A stretch of 64,000 bases of DNA from Lentinus brumalis (taxonomy: Eukaryota > Basidiomycota > Agaricomycetes > Polyporales > Polyporaceae): assembly GCA_001792895.1 (NCBI GenBank), contig MARA01000036.1, positions 124,001 to 188,000 on the forward strand. The letters run 5' to 3'. Positions 1-12,647 of this stretch are shown piece after piece. Positions within the stretch are counted from its first letter, which is position 1. Each line of letters opens with the position of its first letter. Below the pieces are notes generated by a model. The model was not told the DNA's origin and searched no databases. It was given only the letters and a program-made list of their open reading frames with translations. Made by a program: the position numbers and the translations under genes.

Positions 1-1820
1 GCCGCTGATACCACACAAGCCCGCGGCGGTTGTCGCAGTCGTACGAACGATGCGCATCGCTGACTTGCCAAGAGAATGATTACGCCCATGTCCGGGTGTC
101 CACATGAAGGACTCATCGGAGCGAGGCTGAGAGACGGAGCCCATCGATGCCGAATGACCGTGGTGCGAGCGCGACCTTGGCTGACTGTGGGCATGAGAGG
201 CAGAGGTGAACGTGCCGAGGGCTGTGGTACCGCCGCCGCTCGACGTCGTGTGTCCGTCAGAGCGTGGTGGACGGACGCGTACGTGAACAGTCGGTCGGCG
301 TTTCTGGCTCCCAAGCAATGTCACTTCCGCTAACGCCTCGAACGCGCTGGGCTCACGCGCATGCGACCGTACACGCGCCCCGATCGACTTCGACCGCGCA
401 CGAGACACCGTCCGCGCACGAGAGTCCGCGAACGATTTGGCGGCTTGCCGTTGCCACGCCTGGCGGTCCGCCTCCAGTCTCTTCCCATCCTCGAGGACCC
501 TGCGCAGTAAAGTGTCAGTCAACCACACGATGCGCACGCGTCGTGTCAGAAGAAACGCGCGTGAAACTATAAGGTGAGCTCACTTTGCCAGCGACGGGAC
601 TGGGCTGGGCAACGCCAAGTCATCTAGCGCCCAACTCTTCGGGCGGAACGGTTTCAGGTGCGTGTCCGCGTTCGCCACGATTGGGGGCGGATTCGTGTTT
701 GCCCGAACTGGCTGCGGCTGCGCGATGTTTGACGGGCCCGGCTCGGGGCGACGCTCTTGTCTCATAGGCACGAAGCGCGGTGGCGACGGGGGTTCCGGGC
801 GCGAGCTGAGCTGTATAGCTGACTGCGACTTCTTCAACGACTTCACCGTCGCCGCACCTGCCTGCTCCTCCACGTCCGGCCCCGTACCAGGCGGCCATAT
901 CGGACTCCCCGGCGGACTCACTATACGCCCGCTGCCCCCCTCGCTGTCCATCACCCGGAGCGCGAACCTCGGACGTGGGAGGATCAGCGCGTCGCACCAT
1001 GTCTCCGCTGAGAACCAGCGTTGCTTGCCCTTGGGCAGGACGGAGCCCGTTCCCGTGGCGGCTCGCAGATTCGGGGTCGACATGGAAGCCTTGATACTCA
1101 GCCGGGAGGGCTTCCGAGCTGGCAGCAGGTACGCAGGTGCGGTGGGCTTTCTCGCGAGCGGGTCGAGGAGCTGCACGGAGAACCTGGGGACGCCGTTGTT
1201 TCTCGGTGGGACGACGGGGCTGGAGACGGGTACAGGGGGAGGGGCGGGTGTCGCGTAGGCATAGGGATGGCGGCGGGGAACGCAAGCTGGGAAGTTGATT
1301 CCTGTCTGTTGATACCTTCCTGTGGGACCGGCGGAACGCTATCGAACCTGTCCCCCAGCGTGCCCGCAGACGGCGAATGGTGCAGCGTGCGATTCTTCTG
1401 CTTTCCGAAGGAGAGGATGCTGGCGAGGCTCGCGCGGTGATGCACGGGGGGCTCCTGCGAACGTCGGGGGCGCGCGGGCGCAGGCACGTCCCCGACGCCG
1501 CCCGCCTGGTCGAGCTTGATGAACGCAGCTTGCACGCGAGAGTTCTTGCGCACCGAGTCCCCCGACGGCCGCGACGCGTTCGACATCGCCCGGGCGCGTG
1601 GCCCCCGCTCGTCGCCCTCCATCAACCATCCGCTGACGAGGTGCCCCCAACTGTCCGTGCTCCGCTCTTCCTTCGGTGGCTCGTATGGCCCGTTGTACGG
1701 AATGTACCAGTCTTCGTCTTGAGGTTCCGGAGACAGTGGCGAGGAAGGATTGGACTTGAACGGAAACGCCAGGCGAGATAATCTAGAAAAAGGAGAGGAG
1801 GACTGCGCCTGCGTGGACAT
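1..1820 (-). CDS. Ser/Pro-rich hypothetical protein, 3' end beyond window
   Basis: I do not recognise the family. Translation starts at the ATG at 1820 (MSTQAQSSSPFSRL). It runs through a Ser/Pro/Arg-rich, probably disordered region with a short acidic-aromatic block (EDWYIPYNGPYEPPKE). A second open frame then takes over (SVQLLDPLARKPTAP...). It ends at a splice donor at 583, where an apparent TGA is really part of GTGAGC. An 84-nt intron (500-583, with a CTGAC branch point and CAG acceptor) joins it in frame to VLEDGKRLEADRQ..., which stays open on the minus strand to base 1. That last exon is rich in Arg, Ser and His. The first and second frames differ by one base between about 1200 and 1330. 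Either a base is missing, for example in the CCC run at 1264-1266, or there is an intron I could not place. Composition suggests a regulatory or scaffold protein, but no function is inferred. Confidence 0.6.
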
Positions 1821-2491
1821 GGCAAAGGAGCGGGAGCCGCAGCAACGACGCTTGGAGCGTCGAAGACGTTCGGGACGTCGGGGGCAACGTCGAGCTCGTC
1901 GCGGGAGATGATGAGGAGTTTGTTGGGATATTGATGCCGTTAAGCTCGACCTGTAATCCCTTATTATCATACACCGCCTAGATCATAAGTTCAATCTTCC
2001 TTGTCGCAGCGATCCCTCTCCCGTGTTTCAAAAATATGGGCGGGATGTAAGCACGCCTCTAACAGCTCCACATGATGTACGAGAGTTCAGCTGACCGGAG
2101 GAAGAGGAAACAGGATGTGCATGTAATCCTCGTCTCGAAATGTAACTTGGGTTAGATATTCTTCTTATCCTGATCTGGAACAAGGCATTTCTAGTTAACC
2201 TCAGCGAGCGGCGGCCTTGGCCTATGGTGGCCGCCGACGGACCTGGACAAAACCGTGCCCCAGGAATGGAAACGAAGAAGATGGTGGTGGGGGGAAGAGG
2301 AGGCGGAGGCGGAGGGAAGAGACTGTATAAGTACAACTAACTTCCAATACAGACAGATCTCGAGTATCTCTCCTTCTCTTCAGCAAGTAAGTACTTGGTG
2401 CTCATATGCTTGCTACTTACCTCTTCCCTCTTCGAACGATGCAAGTCTCCTCAGTACACCGTCCCTGATGGCCAAGCGGTCAGAAGTTTAG

Positions 2492-2602
2492 TACTTACTT
2501 CACCCACGGTGCGTATCACGCACTCGACGGCCTTACTTAGTCTCGCTGACCTTGATGCGAAGTTTAGAGTGGTACCTCGCTGAAGCATCAATGAAGTAAG
2601 TA
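2492..2602. repeat. 11-nt perfect inverted repeat flanking ~90 nt
   Basis: TACTTACTTCA at 2492-2502 is the exact reverse complement of TGAAGTAAGTA at 2592-2602. The same string family also occurs at 2383-2396 and in the palindrome at 19595. It may be the terminal repeats of a tiny non-autonomous element or a hairpin. No target-site duplication is evident. Confidence 0.45.
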
Positions 2603-5600
2603 GGTCGCGCGCTGTCTGACGGCTGCGCTCTCCTACTCCCTGATATGAGGGCGGGCATTTCGAATTTGCGTGGCTTCCCAAGTAGGCTTTCAACGATTTC
2701 CACCCGCGGTACGCCTTGGCTAGTACACTGTGACTTTCAAGTTTCACAGCATGCCAACGCCACTACAGGTCTCGGAAGGCGATCATCAGGCGAGACATCG
2801 TTTAAAATGGACACGTTTAGACAAGCTCCAAGTACTTCCAACCCTGCGACACACGACGACAGGTACGTCTGATATGAGTCGGAACCACATGTCCGCAGTG
2901 TGACGGTATGATCACAATGGTCCTCAAATCTCCTCAGCCTCTGACTAGAGTTAAACCGCGCACGCACAGGTTGCGCCGTCTGACCCTAACCGTCTAAGCA
3001 AGCTGTAACGCGTGCAGGTAAGCTCTTGGCCATATACTGCTTCCATCTGCCGTCATCCTGATTCCTTATCAACTCTTGGCTTGCGCAGCGATAGCAAACT
3101 CAGACTCAACGCCAGCCTCCACCAAACCTGTCAATGTCATGCCTTCACTGCCTCTTGACCGGAGCCCGCAGCGGATCATCCCACCACTTCCCTCCATCCC
3201 GAGCCGCCATCCTGCCATCTCGACCATCTGCACATTAACTCACGCCGCCGGTGCTAGAGAGGACTGCTGCCCGGTCTGCAATCAGGGACGCCCAGGGGTG
3301 CATCGCTACAGAGGATCCGACTGTGCTGCGACCAGATAGAACTCCCCGACGGGCCTCGTCGCTGCAATCGACATCCGTCGACGCCAACATAGACGCTTCG
3401 ATCAAACGAATGCAATACGACTGTTCCGCAATCATCCACAGAGAGTCGGCAAGTACTAGTACATAGGATTCGGGCTTGACTTCGTCGGGCTCGGCATACA
3501 TCTGGGTGCAGAACTGTGCGCGTGTACCCGGGTGCGTATCGTCAACCTCCTCGTTGATCACTACTATACGCTAACGCAGACGTCGTACTAGCATTGCGCA
3601 TATATTCCCGACCACCGCATCTCCGGGTATTGGCCTTCATCCGGCGATGGGGTCCATGTATGCGCTCCAGCTTCAGGCGGCTGACCGTACCCGGTCCACT
3701 GCGCGGCGTCACACCAGGCGCACGAGGGTGATCCGACAGTGGCATACATACTACATTGCGGCTTGGGAAGACAAAGTCCAACCGGCTACAAACTAGGCTC
3801 TTCGTGTTCGCTCCGAGTGCGGAAGTGCCAGAAATGACCACACGCGACAAGCGTTCCCTGACGTCGTGGCAAGATATCCCAGCACCTGCCCACTGCAGTC
3901 CTCTCGATGTAGGAGCGCACGAGAGGCGAGCGTCACGCATGAATTGATCGGCTTGGAGACTCTCACCTTGGACCGGCTACAAACTCCCATGTTTCAGCCC
4001 TATACCAAGACTGAGCCAAACCCGACAAGAAAGATCTACTTAGTCCCGGAAGGTGGCAGTTCTGCAGCAAAATTCTCGTCCGATTACGCACCGGTGAACC
4101 AATTGCGGTCGACGTATGAGTGTACGCATTATTCGACAGTACCAATTAATGACGCCACCGAGATGCGCCTGGTCTCCGCAGCGGCTGCAGTACTCTCCTG
4201 ACTTGCCGATACTTTGAACTTTGCGCTTCTGCGAGCGCTTCCGCATTTCCATGTAAGTTCACCTAAGTTCACACTGGTTACTGGACTACGTGTGGACGAG
4301 AAGCAACGTACCGGCCGCGCGAGAGCCTCGTTACCAGTGCCACGACCTGCACCTCGAAGGACGACCGCGCCCCGAGGCCAAGTCCAGAACCGCCCCTCCA
4401 GATGTTCCATGGTAGCAAAGCTGGTACTTAGCAACGACAACGTTTCCGCCGCTCGTCGCGTCCATCGTGGTGTAGCAACCGCCCACGGGCATCCGAACAT
4501 CGTATCGCGCATGCCATATCCGTATACTCGTTACATCGACACAATTTGACAGCACACGCAAGCTGTACTAGTACTCTGTACTCACCGCCGCCCGAACTGG
4601 TTTGCAGCCGTCCAGTCTCTATCTTCTTCTGAGTATCCATGCTAGCCAAGGGACGAGTATATGCGCAGCGGGCTTGGCGTTCGGGACGGTTCATACAGTG
4701 TACCGGAGAAGCCGGCTGCATGGGCATAGGAACTTCAAGAGATCAGAGATTGAGAAGAGCTCCAAGCATCCGTAGTAGCAGTCCCGGCCGGGGATCGTCG
4801 CCCGAGTATACTCCGGACCTGAGGCCTGAGCGACGGGATTCTCTTGACATGGCTGGTCTTGGACAGAGCCTAGTAGTAGGAGGGCGCGATGAGTATCGGG
4901 CCAGCCAGTGTGCCAGTGCCACCGTCCGAAGTACCAGGATTCGGAAGCTGACCGTCGGGCGTCGGGTATCGGGCGTCGGGCGTCGTACTTGACGATGAGC
5001 AAGCTCGCAGAGTCGTCTGAGAAACATCCGGCGCAAAGACAGACAGACAGAGAGGCTACATACGACGCGCGAAAGGACGAGAAGGAAGACGGAATCAAGT
5101 ACAGTAAGCGCCAGAGGCCTGGAAGTGGATCGGCGTCGGACTGGCCGACTTCGGACCGCGCACGGCACAAGTGGCTGCCCCTTTCGCTCGAGGATCGAGA
5201 AGGCGGTAGCGTAAGCACGTACACTGTACAGATTGCACGCACATCGTGCATCGGCCGACTGACTGTACATGTACAGTGTGCTGTACGACGAGTACTGAGT
5301 GAGTACTGCATCCGAGCTGACGATAAGCTGGGTGTTGAGTGCGGAGGATGAGTGGGACACTTCGTACTCTCGGGCAGGGCAGGAGGAGTCGGCGTGCACC
5401 CGCCTGCATACCAAGGGGATCGCGAGGAATCACGAACAGTGCTTCGTGCATGACATCATACCAGACGCATCGACACGCGCGGAGGCAAGTATGCAGCCGC
5501 AGGTAGCCGCTCTGCGGTGACTCTCAGGTGTATGCTGGTGTATGTAGTCCTTATCGCGACGACGTATAAATTGTCCGCCCCGATACCGAGGATCGACAGA

Positions 5601-7738
5601 CCTGGAATGTACGGCGCGGCACGAGAAGACCCTCCAGATTCAAGATTCCACTCGCCTCGCCCTGCAACTGGCTTGGCTTCGCAATCGCAGGCGAGGGCAG
5701 GACGAGGATCCCGAAACCTACGAGCCCATGCCCGTCCATGGCCGTTCCGATTCCGCTGCCGTCCGAGTTGCCCAGTGTAACTGTTGTCAATGTCAGTGCC
5801 AGCTGGCAGCAGTGTCCGGCGACCCCAGCACGTTGCGTCCGCACGCCGCACGCCGCAGAGCCTGTCGTAAGTGCGTAATGCCTGTCGTAAGAGCCAACTC
5901 AGAATTGCCGTCACAGAAGACACCAGCGCACCACGAGACTCGAGTGAAGTGAGTGATACCGGAGCTAGAGGAGCGAGAGGCCAGGCCGATTCATGAGTGT
6001 ATGTCGATGTCGTCGTGTGGGGTACACCAGAGTCCAGTGCGGTGGGAACGTCGAAGTTCGCGGGACTTGAGGAGGAAGTTCGAGTCGGAGGAATGCAGCG
6101 GGGTCACCTGCGCGCTCCGGAGGAATGACGCAAAGACGGGGACGCTTCTCGACTCAAGGGTTTGTCGTGCGAGCAGCGAACCCATTTCGCTGTCAGCGTC
6201 CTGCTGAGCTGGAAGGCCCGAGAGATAGATGATAGAGGCGCAAGGCGGCGGTGAGCTTCTTATGCCATGGGCCGCCGCGACGGGAGGCGATGTCGCACCG
6301 CGCTGCGCTGTGGTCGTATGGTGAGATATTCGGGTTCGGACTTGAGAAACGAGAAGTGCGTATGCGTATACGTACCTGTACCTGGAAGACCTATACATAG
6401 ACTCAGCCTGAGCGCGATATGTGGCAGATATACAGTATCCGACGGCAGCGATGCGCCCGAGAGGGCCGCTCGACGTGCGCGGTGATCACGTCGCGCCTCC
6501 GGGGTAGCAGCCACTCGGAGGACGACAGCGGTCGACGTCAATCTCCGCGATGTGCGTTCTCATGACTCTCAGGGAGCCTGCCCTCACGGTCGACGTCCGT
6601 CCTCGCGCGATCATTCGGAGCCTGGTGGTGGTGCTGTGGTCCTGGACGCCTTCGACGCAGCAGCCAAGGCCGTCGACGAGCGCGAGCGACGTCGTGAGCT
6701 CGAAGCAAAACGACAGCCAAGGACGGAAACCGTCTCTCTCTCCCCTCCTCCCTCCCTCCCTCTCCCTCTCAGCCTGCCAGTGTGCGACTGCGAATAGCAC
6801 GCGGGAGAAATCAGATCAGGCTGGCGAGATGTGGCAGATGCGCGAGATCGCATCTGGGGGGTCGGGCGAAATCACCAACAACAGATCTGGGGCTTCGACG
6901 CACCGCATTAAATACTTACATGCATGCCATCACCGGCCGCTAACGTGCATCTGCAGTGACCTCATCCCCTCCCCCGTCCCGTCCCCCCGCCGGCAAAGGG
7001 ATCACGCCCTCGGTCCGACGCCGGGCGTGCTGCTATGTTTGGCTGCCCTGCGCCCCGGGGAGCCAATCCCCGCCCGTCCGATCCTGTCGCCGCCGCGATG
7101 CCGACCAGACCCTGGTCTCTTCGCTCGGGAGACTGGGTGGGATGTGTCCGCGCCCGACGTAGCGCGACGCGCTCCGAGTTCGACGAGAACGTTCGGAGTC
7201 GGAGCGCGAGCGAGACTCTCGACGCTGGTGCGGCCGAAGAAGGCCCAGCTGTGTACATACTGTAGCGACAGTGGAACTTGGGGAGCGTGCATACGAACCT
7301 CTTATCGGGGAGGCGTGAGCGTTTTGTCGAAATCGTACAAAGCCAGGTTCAGGACCCGCTGGAGAATATATCAATCCGCGGCGCGCGCCGCCAGACGTCC
7401 GACCGTGACGAACCCAGCGTCGGGCGGGGGAACGCGCCTGATCGGGAACGGGCAGCAGCGCGTGGCCGCACCGGGTACCGGGTCGATGTCCGCGTAGTGA
7501 CCGGCTGCTGGAGGAAGTATTAACGGGAACGGGACTTTCGTGTTCGGGCACGTTCACGTTGGCGCGAGGTGAAACGGTGTCTGTTTTGTGTTTGCGTTCC
7601 GTGGGTGGGTGGGCTCTGGAGTCTGGAGTCTGGTCTGGGAGGTTCATTTTATTATCAGTGTGGGGTGGTGCAGGGTGCACTCGCCGGTGCGGCATTAGTG
7701 CGCGGGGATGATGCGAACTTAACCTCGATGAATTCGAA

Positions 7739-8010
7739 GGGCTGCGCGATTGACTGTATGAACGCCGAGTGCTGCGGCCTGCCGACCTCGTCGCCGGACG
7801 GACGGAGAGTCAGAAAGCTAGTGTCTCTAGACTCTAGCAGGTACAGTTTGCACCGAGAAATGCATATCGGACGTTGGAGGGATCGACGAAGAGCACGGAG
7901 TGCGTACGGAGGCTGCAGGGAGCTGGGCTGCGCGACTGTATGAACGCCGAGTGCTCCCGGACTTGTCAGCATCGAGGACGGATGGAGCGTCAGAGAGCCA
8001 TAGGCTCCAG
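7739..8010 (+). repeat. Diverged direct repeat, 182-nt period
   Basis: Two copies, about 7739-7835 and 7925-8010, share an identical 22-nt core (7752-7773 and 7934-7955) flanked by similar sequence. Each core is preceded by GGCTGCGCGA and followed by a GGACGGA...GTCAGA segment. No coding potential is conserved between the copies. Confidence 0.6.
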
Positions 8011-9164
8011 TGCATCTGTTCATCGACCAATGCACTGCGAAGTATGTACGGAGGCGAGGGAGCTGCATTTACGCCTCTTCGATCTCTCTAGTTTAGCTCA
8101 CCCGTACACGAGAAGTGATCTCGTTAGGAGGTGCTCAGAAATGAGCGGCTTACACTTACTTCAACGAACGTTCGCAGGAGCTTCTCTTGGCATCTCAGGC
8201 CTCAGGACGTCAAACAGCTTCGTGTGTTGTCGGGTCGTCCTGCCCCACTCAATAGACCCGTCAATCGTCTGCACAAGCTTCGTGTAACGGTCAGTCCATT
8301 GTCACCTTGCGGCTAGATGGCGTCCGACTGCACGTCCGTCGGACAAGACACTGGCAATGAACGTTGAAGTTGGACATCCTGCCCACCGAGCGCCACAACT
8401 GTTGAGGAAGCGTACTTAACCGGTCAGAATTCTGAACAGCGTGTGTACCCCGCACAATGACCGATGAGAGATATGCCTGCGGCGCAAGGCAACCCGCGCG
8501 TCACGGACGCAATCCCGCTGTGAAGATGCAGTCCGGGGACAGAGCCAAGCCCGACGGGGGTACACATCTGTTCACCGAGGCGCAGAGCGCATTGCCTCGA
8601 GAGTCGATGAGCTGACTTTGCGCGGGAAGGACTGATAGCGGGGTGATGCATCATTCAGGACGCTGCGCGCATCAGTGAGTGATGTCGTCGATTGGCCCGC
8701 CCGCCGGTGTCCAATAGCATGCGGGAGGGGACGAAGGCGAGTGTGGCGGGCAGACGGGGTGCACACGACACGATGTGGACACGATTGACGAGGGAGAAGC
8801 TGATGACGGCGATGGGTAGCAACCGCCAAGTCCGGATTGTGGTTGGCCCGACGGCCGCGCGCGCTCGGGACCCCGATATGGGGCCGCCCGACGGCTTGAG
8901 AGCATCGCGAGACGTCGGTCGGAGGCTCGTCGCTGTTCTGTGTGCGACGGCGCAGGTGGATGTCCCGTATACGCCCGAGTGCGCAGAGGTGCTGAGCATG
9001 CTCGCCGGTGTCAGCCAACGGGGAGCCGTGCAAAAAAACGTTGCCGAGTCGGAGGGGGCGGCCGATGGAGATCTGAGGATGGCGTCCGGATCAAGGCGCG
9101 GCCGCGGGCTGGGGGGTCTGTGTGTGTGCGTGTTTGGCGTGATCTTGGGGAGGGAGGCTGGCGA

Positions 9165-9172
9165 TTATAAAA
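9165..9172 (+). promoter_or_regulatory. TATA box and CT-rich leader of the H+-ATPase gene
   Basis: TTATAAAA lies 161 bp upstream of the pump ATG. It is followed by a strongly pyrimidine-rich stretch (about 9195-9245), a combination typical of highly expressed fungal genes. The assignment rests on position and sequence only. Confidence 0.65.
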
Positions 9173-9332
9173 GTGTCTGGCGGCTGCTGGCGTCGTCCAT
9201 CCTTCCTCCACCTCTTCTTCCCCTCCGCTGCCGCTCTCCGCTCTCGCCACAAGCGAACGCCGTCTAGCGTAGTCTAGGGTTTCCCCCTTCCCCCGGCTCC
9301 CCCGTCATCTGCCACCCCGTCCCCCGAGCGCA

Positions 9333-12300
9333 ATGTCAGATCCTGTAGTCGAGAAGGAGGCTGGCTCCGTCGAGCCGGCCAAGGAGACGACCCCCGTGCC
9401 CGAAAAGAAGAAGAGAGAGTACAAGGATTTTGGTCACGAGGAGGAGAAGGTTACTCGTACGTCTCCGCTCCTTTTTTTCGCGTCTGCTCTCGCTCAAACG
9501 CGTCCCAAAAGATGCCAAGGTCGACATGTCCCAGGTTAGTTCGCGCGCTTCTCCTCGTAGACTTGTCGCGTTGCTTACTTGTGCGTCCTACAGATCCAGC
9601 TCAAGGCTGAGGACCTCTACGACAAGGAGAAGGTCGACCTTGAGACCATCGTTGTCGACGATGTCTTCAAGCTGCTTCAGTGCGACGAGAACGGTCTTAC
9701 CGACGACGAGGCTGCCCGCCGTCTCGAGCTTTTCGGCCCAACAGACTCGAGAGCGAGGAGCAGAACCCCTTCCTCCAGGTACGTCATGTTACCGCCGCCT
9801 TCCCTCCGCAGCTTCTGACGCAATGTGCGCCTAGTTCCTGAGCTTCATGTGGAACCCTCTGTCCTGGGTCATGGAGGCCGCCGCTCTCGTCGCCATCGCT
9901 CTCTCGAACGGCGAGCACCGCCCTCCCGACTGGCAAGATTTCGTCGGTATCGTCACCCTCCTGCTCATCAACTCTGGTATCGGTTTTTACGAGGAACGGA
10001 ACGCTGGTAACGCCGTCAAGGCGCTCATGGACTCTCTCGCGCCCAAAGCCAAGGTCAAGCGTGCTGGCCAGTGGCGTGAGATCGAGTCGGCCAACCTCGT
10101 CCCCGGTGACATGATCTCGTTCAAGATCGGTGACATCGTCCCCGCCGACTGCCGTCTCACGGAGGCTATCAACGTGTCCATCGACCAGGCTGCCCTCACC
10201 GGCGAGTCGCTGCCCCAGGGCAAGAAGGCTGGCGATCAGTGCTTCTCGTGAGTATCCTTCTTTCTGCCGTCTTTCGTTCTCTATACTAAGCGTTCTCGTA
10301 GTGGCTCTACCTGTAAGCAGGGTGAGGCCGAGGGTGTCGTCATCTCGACTGGTCCCAACACGTTCTTCGGTCGTGCTGCCAACCTCGTCGGTCAGGACGA
10401 TGACACTACCGGCCACTTGCAGAAGATTCTCGCCCAGATCGGGTCCTTCTGCTTGGTCGTCATTGGTATCTTCGTCATCGCCGAGATCTTCTGCTTGTAC
10501 GCCGGCTTCCGCTACAGCTACCGTCGCGGTCTCGACAACATCCTCGTGCTCTTGATTGGTGGTATTCCCATTGCCATGCCCACCGTCTTGTCCGTCACCC
10601 TCGCTGTCGGTGCTCAGCAGCTCGCGAAGTACAAGGCCATCGTCACCCGTATCACCGCCATCGAGGAGCTCGCTGCCGTCACCATCTTGTGCTCAGACAA
10701 GACTGGTACGCTCACCACCAACAAGCTCACCATCGATCGCGACACCATCCGCACGTACGGCCCCTTCTCCCCTGAGGACGTCGTCCTTCTCGCTGCCTAC
10801 GCTTCCCGTACCGAGAACCAGGATGCCATCGATACTTGCGTCGTTGGCGCCATCGGCGACCCGGCCCGTGCTCGTGCTGGTATCAAGCTCCTCGACTTCA
10901 AGCCCTTCAACCCCGTCGACAAGCGTACCGAGATCACCTACCGTGAGGAGTCTACCGGCAAGCTCAAGCGTGTCACCAAGGGTATGACCGGTATCATCAT
11001 CGAGCTCTGCACGCGCAACAAGACGGAAGAGCTCGAGAACCGTCTCGAGGCCGACGTCGAGGAGTTCGCTCAGCGTGGTCTCCGTGCTCTCGCGGTTGCC
11101 TACGAGGAGCTTGATGGTGACGACTTCGAGGGTGAGGGTAACGGCTTCGAGCTCATTGGTCTTCTTGCCATCTTCGACCCCCCTCGTGAGGACACCAAGC
11201 AGACTATCGACGACGCCATGGCCCTCGGTGTCAAGGTCAAGATGGTTACCGGTGACCAGCTCGCTATCGCGAAGGAGACCGGTCGTCGTCTCGGCCTCGG
11301 TGACCACATGTACCCCGCCAAGGTTCTCAAGGACGGTCCCGAGCCCGGCTCCCGCTTCCGTAACCTCGACGAGATGATTCTCGACGCGGACGGCTTCGCC
11401 GGTGTCTTCCCCGAGCACAAGTACGAGATCGTCAAGCGTCTCCAGGCCCTCGGTCACCTGTGCGCCATGACTGGTGACGGTGCCAACGACGCCCCCGCTC
11501 TGTCCCGTGCCAACGTCGGTATCGCCGTCGAGGGTGCCACTGACGCTGCTCGCTCGGCTGCCGACATCGTGCTCACGGAGCCTGGTCTTTCGACGATCGT
11601 TCACGCCATTCGTGGCTCGCGTATCATCTTCCAGCGTATGAGGAACTACGCCATCTACGCTTGCGCCGTCACCATTCGTATCGTCGTCTGCTTCGCCATT
11701 CTCGCGTTCGCCTTCAAGTTCGACTTCCCGCCGTTCATGGTCCTGATCATCGCCCTCCTCAACGACGGTACCATCATGACGCTCTCGGTCGACCGTGTCT
11801 TGCCCTCGAACGAACCGGACAGCTGGGATCTTGCCGAGATCTTCGCGTACGCCGTTGCCTACGGTCTCTACCTCACGCTCTCGACGTATGTTCTTAGTCA
11901 TCTCTTCTTACTACCTGCCGTGCTAACGTGGTCGTGTTTAGGATTGCCCTCGTTGCCATCATCATCCGCACGTCCTGGTTCTACGACAAGTTCGGCGTCA
12001 CTCTGTCTGGCGGCGCCACTCAGGCCTTCAACCACAACGACCCCCAGCTTCACGCGATCGTCTACCTCCAGGTCGCCATCATCTCGCAGGCTCTCATCTT
12101 CATCACCCGTTCGCACGGCTTCTTCTTCATGGAGCGTCCGTCGTTCGCCCTCCTCGGTGCCTTCTGTATCGCGCAGCTCATATCGACGATCATCGCTGTG
12201 TACGGCGACTGGGGCTTCACCAACGTCGAGGGTATCTCTGGTGGCTGGGTTGGTATTGTCTGGGTTTGGGTAAGTGTTGCGTTCGTCGTCCTATACTGTC

Positions 12301-12647
12301 GCAGTTGCTGATGTTATGTCCAGGATATCGTCTGGTTCTTCCCCCTCGACCTCATCAAGTTCGCGATGAAGGCGACGATCATCAAGTATCTCCGCAACCG
12401 CCACAACGAGGAAGTTGCCAAGCATGCGAAGGAGACTGGCGTCCCCATGACTCGCACGACCTCGCGCGCGGCCTCGATCCACGAGTCGCTCTACTCCAAC
12501 CGTGTCTCGTTCATCCGCCGCGCCGCCCGCAAGGTCGGCTTTGGACAAAAGATCTCGATGAAGCCCGAGGAGCTCCAGCGCTTCAGCTCGATCCAGGCAG
12601 CGCGCACCGGCAGTGTCCTCGCTCGCCACCCTTCCCGCCCCTCATAG
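9333..12647 (+). CDS. PMA1: Plasma-membrane H+-ATPase (P3A-type), one-base frameshift in exon 3
   Basis: Electrogenic proton pump of the plasma membrane; it uses ATP to build the gradient that drives nutrient uptake. Exons: 9333-9456, 9512-9534, 9594-9778, 9835-10247, 10302-11885, 11942-12269 and 12324-12647. Visible motifs: actuator LTGES, phosphorylation site [12 protein letters not shown] (Asp is the phosphate acceptor), KMVTGDQ and hinge TGDGANDAP, then C-terminal membrane helices. The tail is basic and Ser/Arg-rich and ends in [11 protein letters not shown], the type of tail that is autoinhibitory and phosphoregulated in this family. The exons sum to 2981 nt, not a multiple of three. At 9737-9741 the frame changes from ...RLELFGP to [13 protein letters not shown], as if one C were missing from a CCCC run. 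With that base the protein would be about 993 residues, normal for fungal Pma1. As written, the frame is broken before the first membrane helix. Identity is very secure; whether the break is real is doubtful, since the gene is normally essential. Confidence 0.95.

Larger units (their letters stand above)
1821..9164. other. Long stretch without a supportable gene
   Basis: About 7.3 kb with only short overlapping open frames on both strands. None continues across plausible introns or resembles a family I know. 6550-7500 is very GC-rich and open in several frames at once, as expected from composition alone. The palindromic hexamer AGTACT and the string TACTTACTT recur. Two small repeat structures are listed separately. 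A short string, CCGGCTACAAACT, occurs at both 3781 and 3971. I see no tRNA or rRNA. Confidence 0.5.

Noticed and set aside
1250..1330. 29-nt intron (GTATCAAC...TTCCCAG) to explain the frame change in the left-edge gene
   Set aside because: It restores frame but is much shorter than any other intron here; a missing base in a C run is simpler.
6550..7497. 315-codon plus-strand frame
   Set aside because: Several frames on both strands are open here because of high GC; no motif, no splice pattern, and Arg/Pro/Ser composition only.
7033..7695. 220-codon minus-strand frame
   Set aside because: Same GC-driven openness; the sequence is Arg/Ser/Pro/His filler without family features.
8692..9267. 191-codon plus-strand frame upstream of the proton pump
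   Set aside because: It runs through the TATA box and CT-rich leader of the pump gene, so it is almost certainly non-coding promoter.
10693..11901. 402-codon minus-strand frame inside the pump gene
   Set aside because: Antisense shadow of a strongly codon-biased exon; the sense frame is an unmistakable P-type ATPase.
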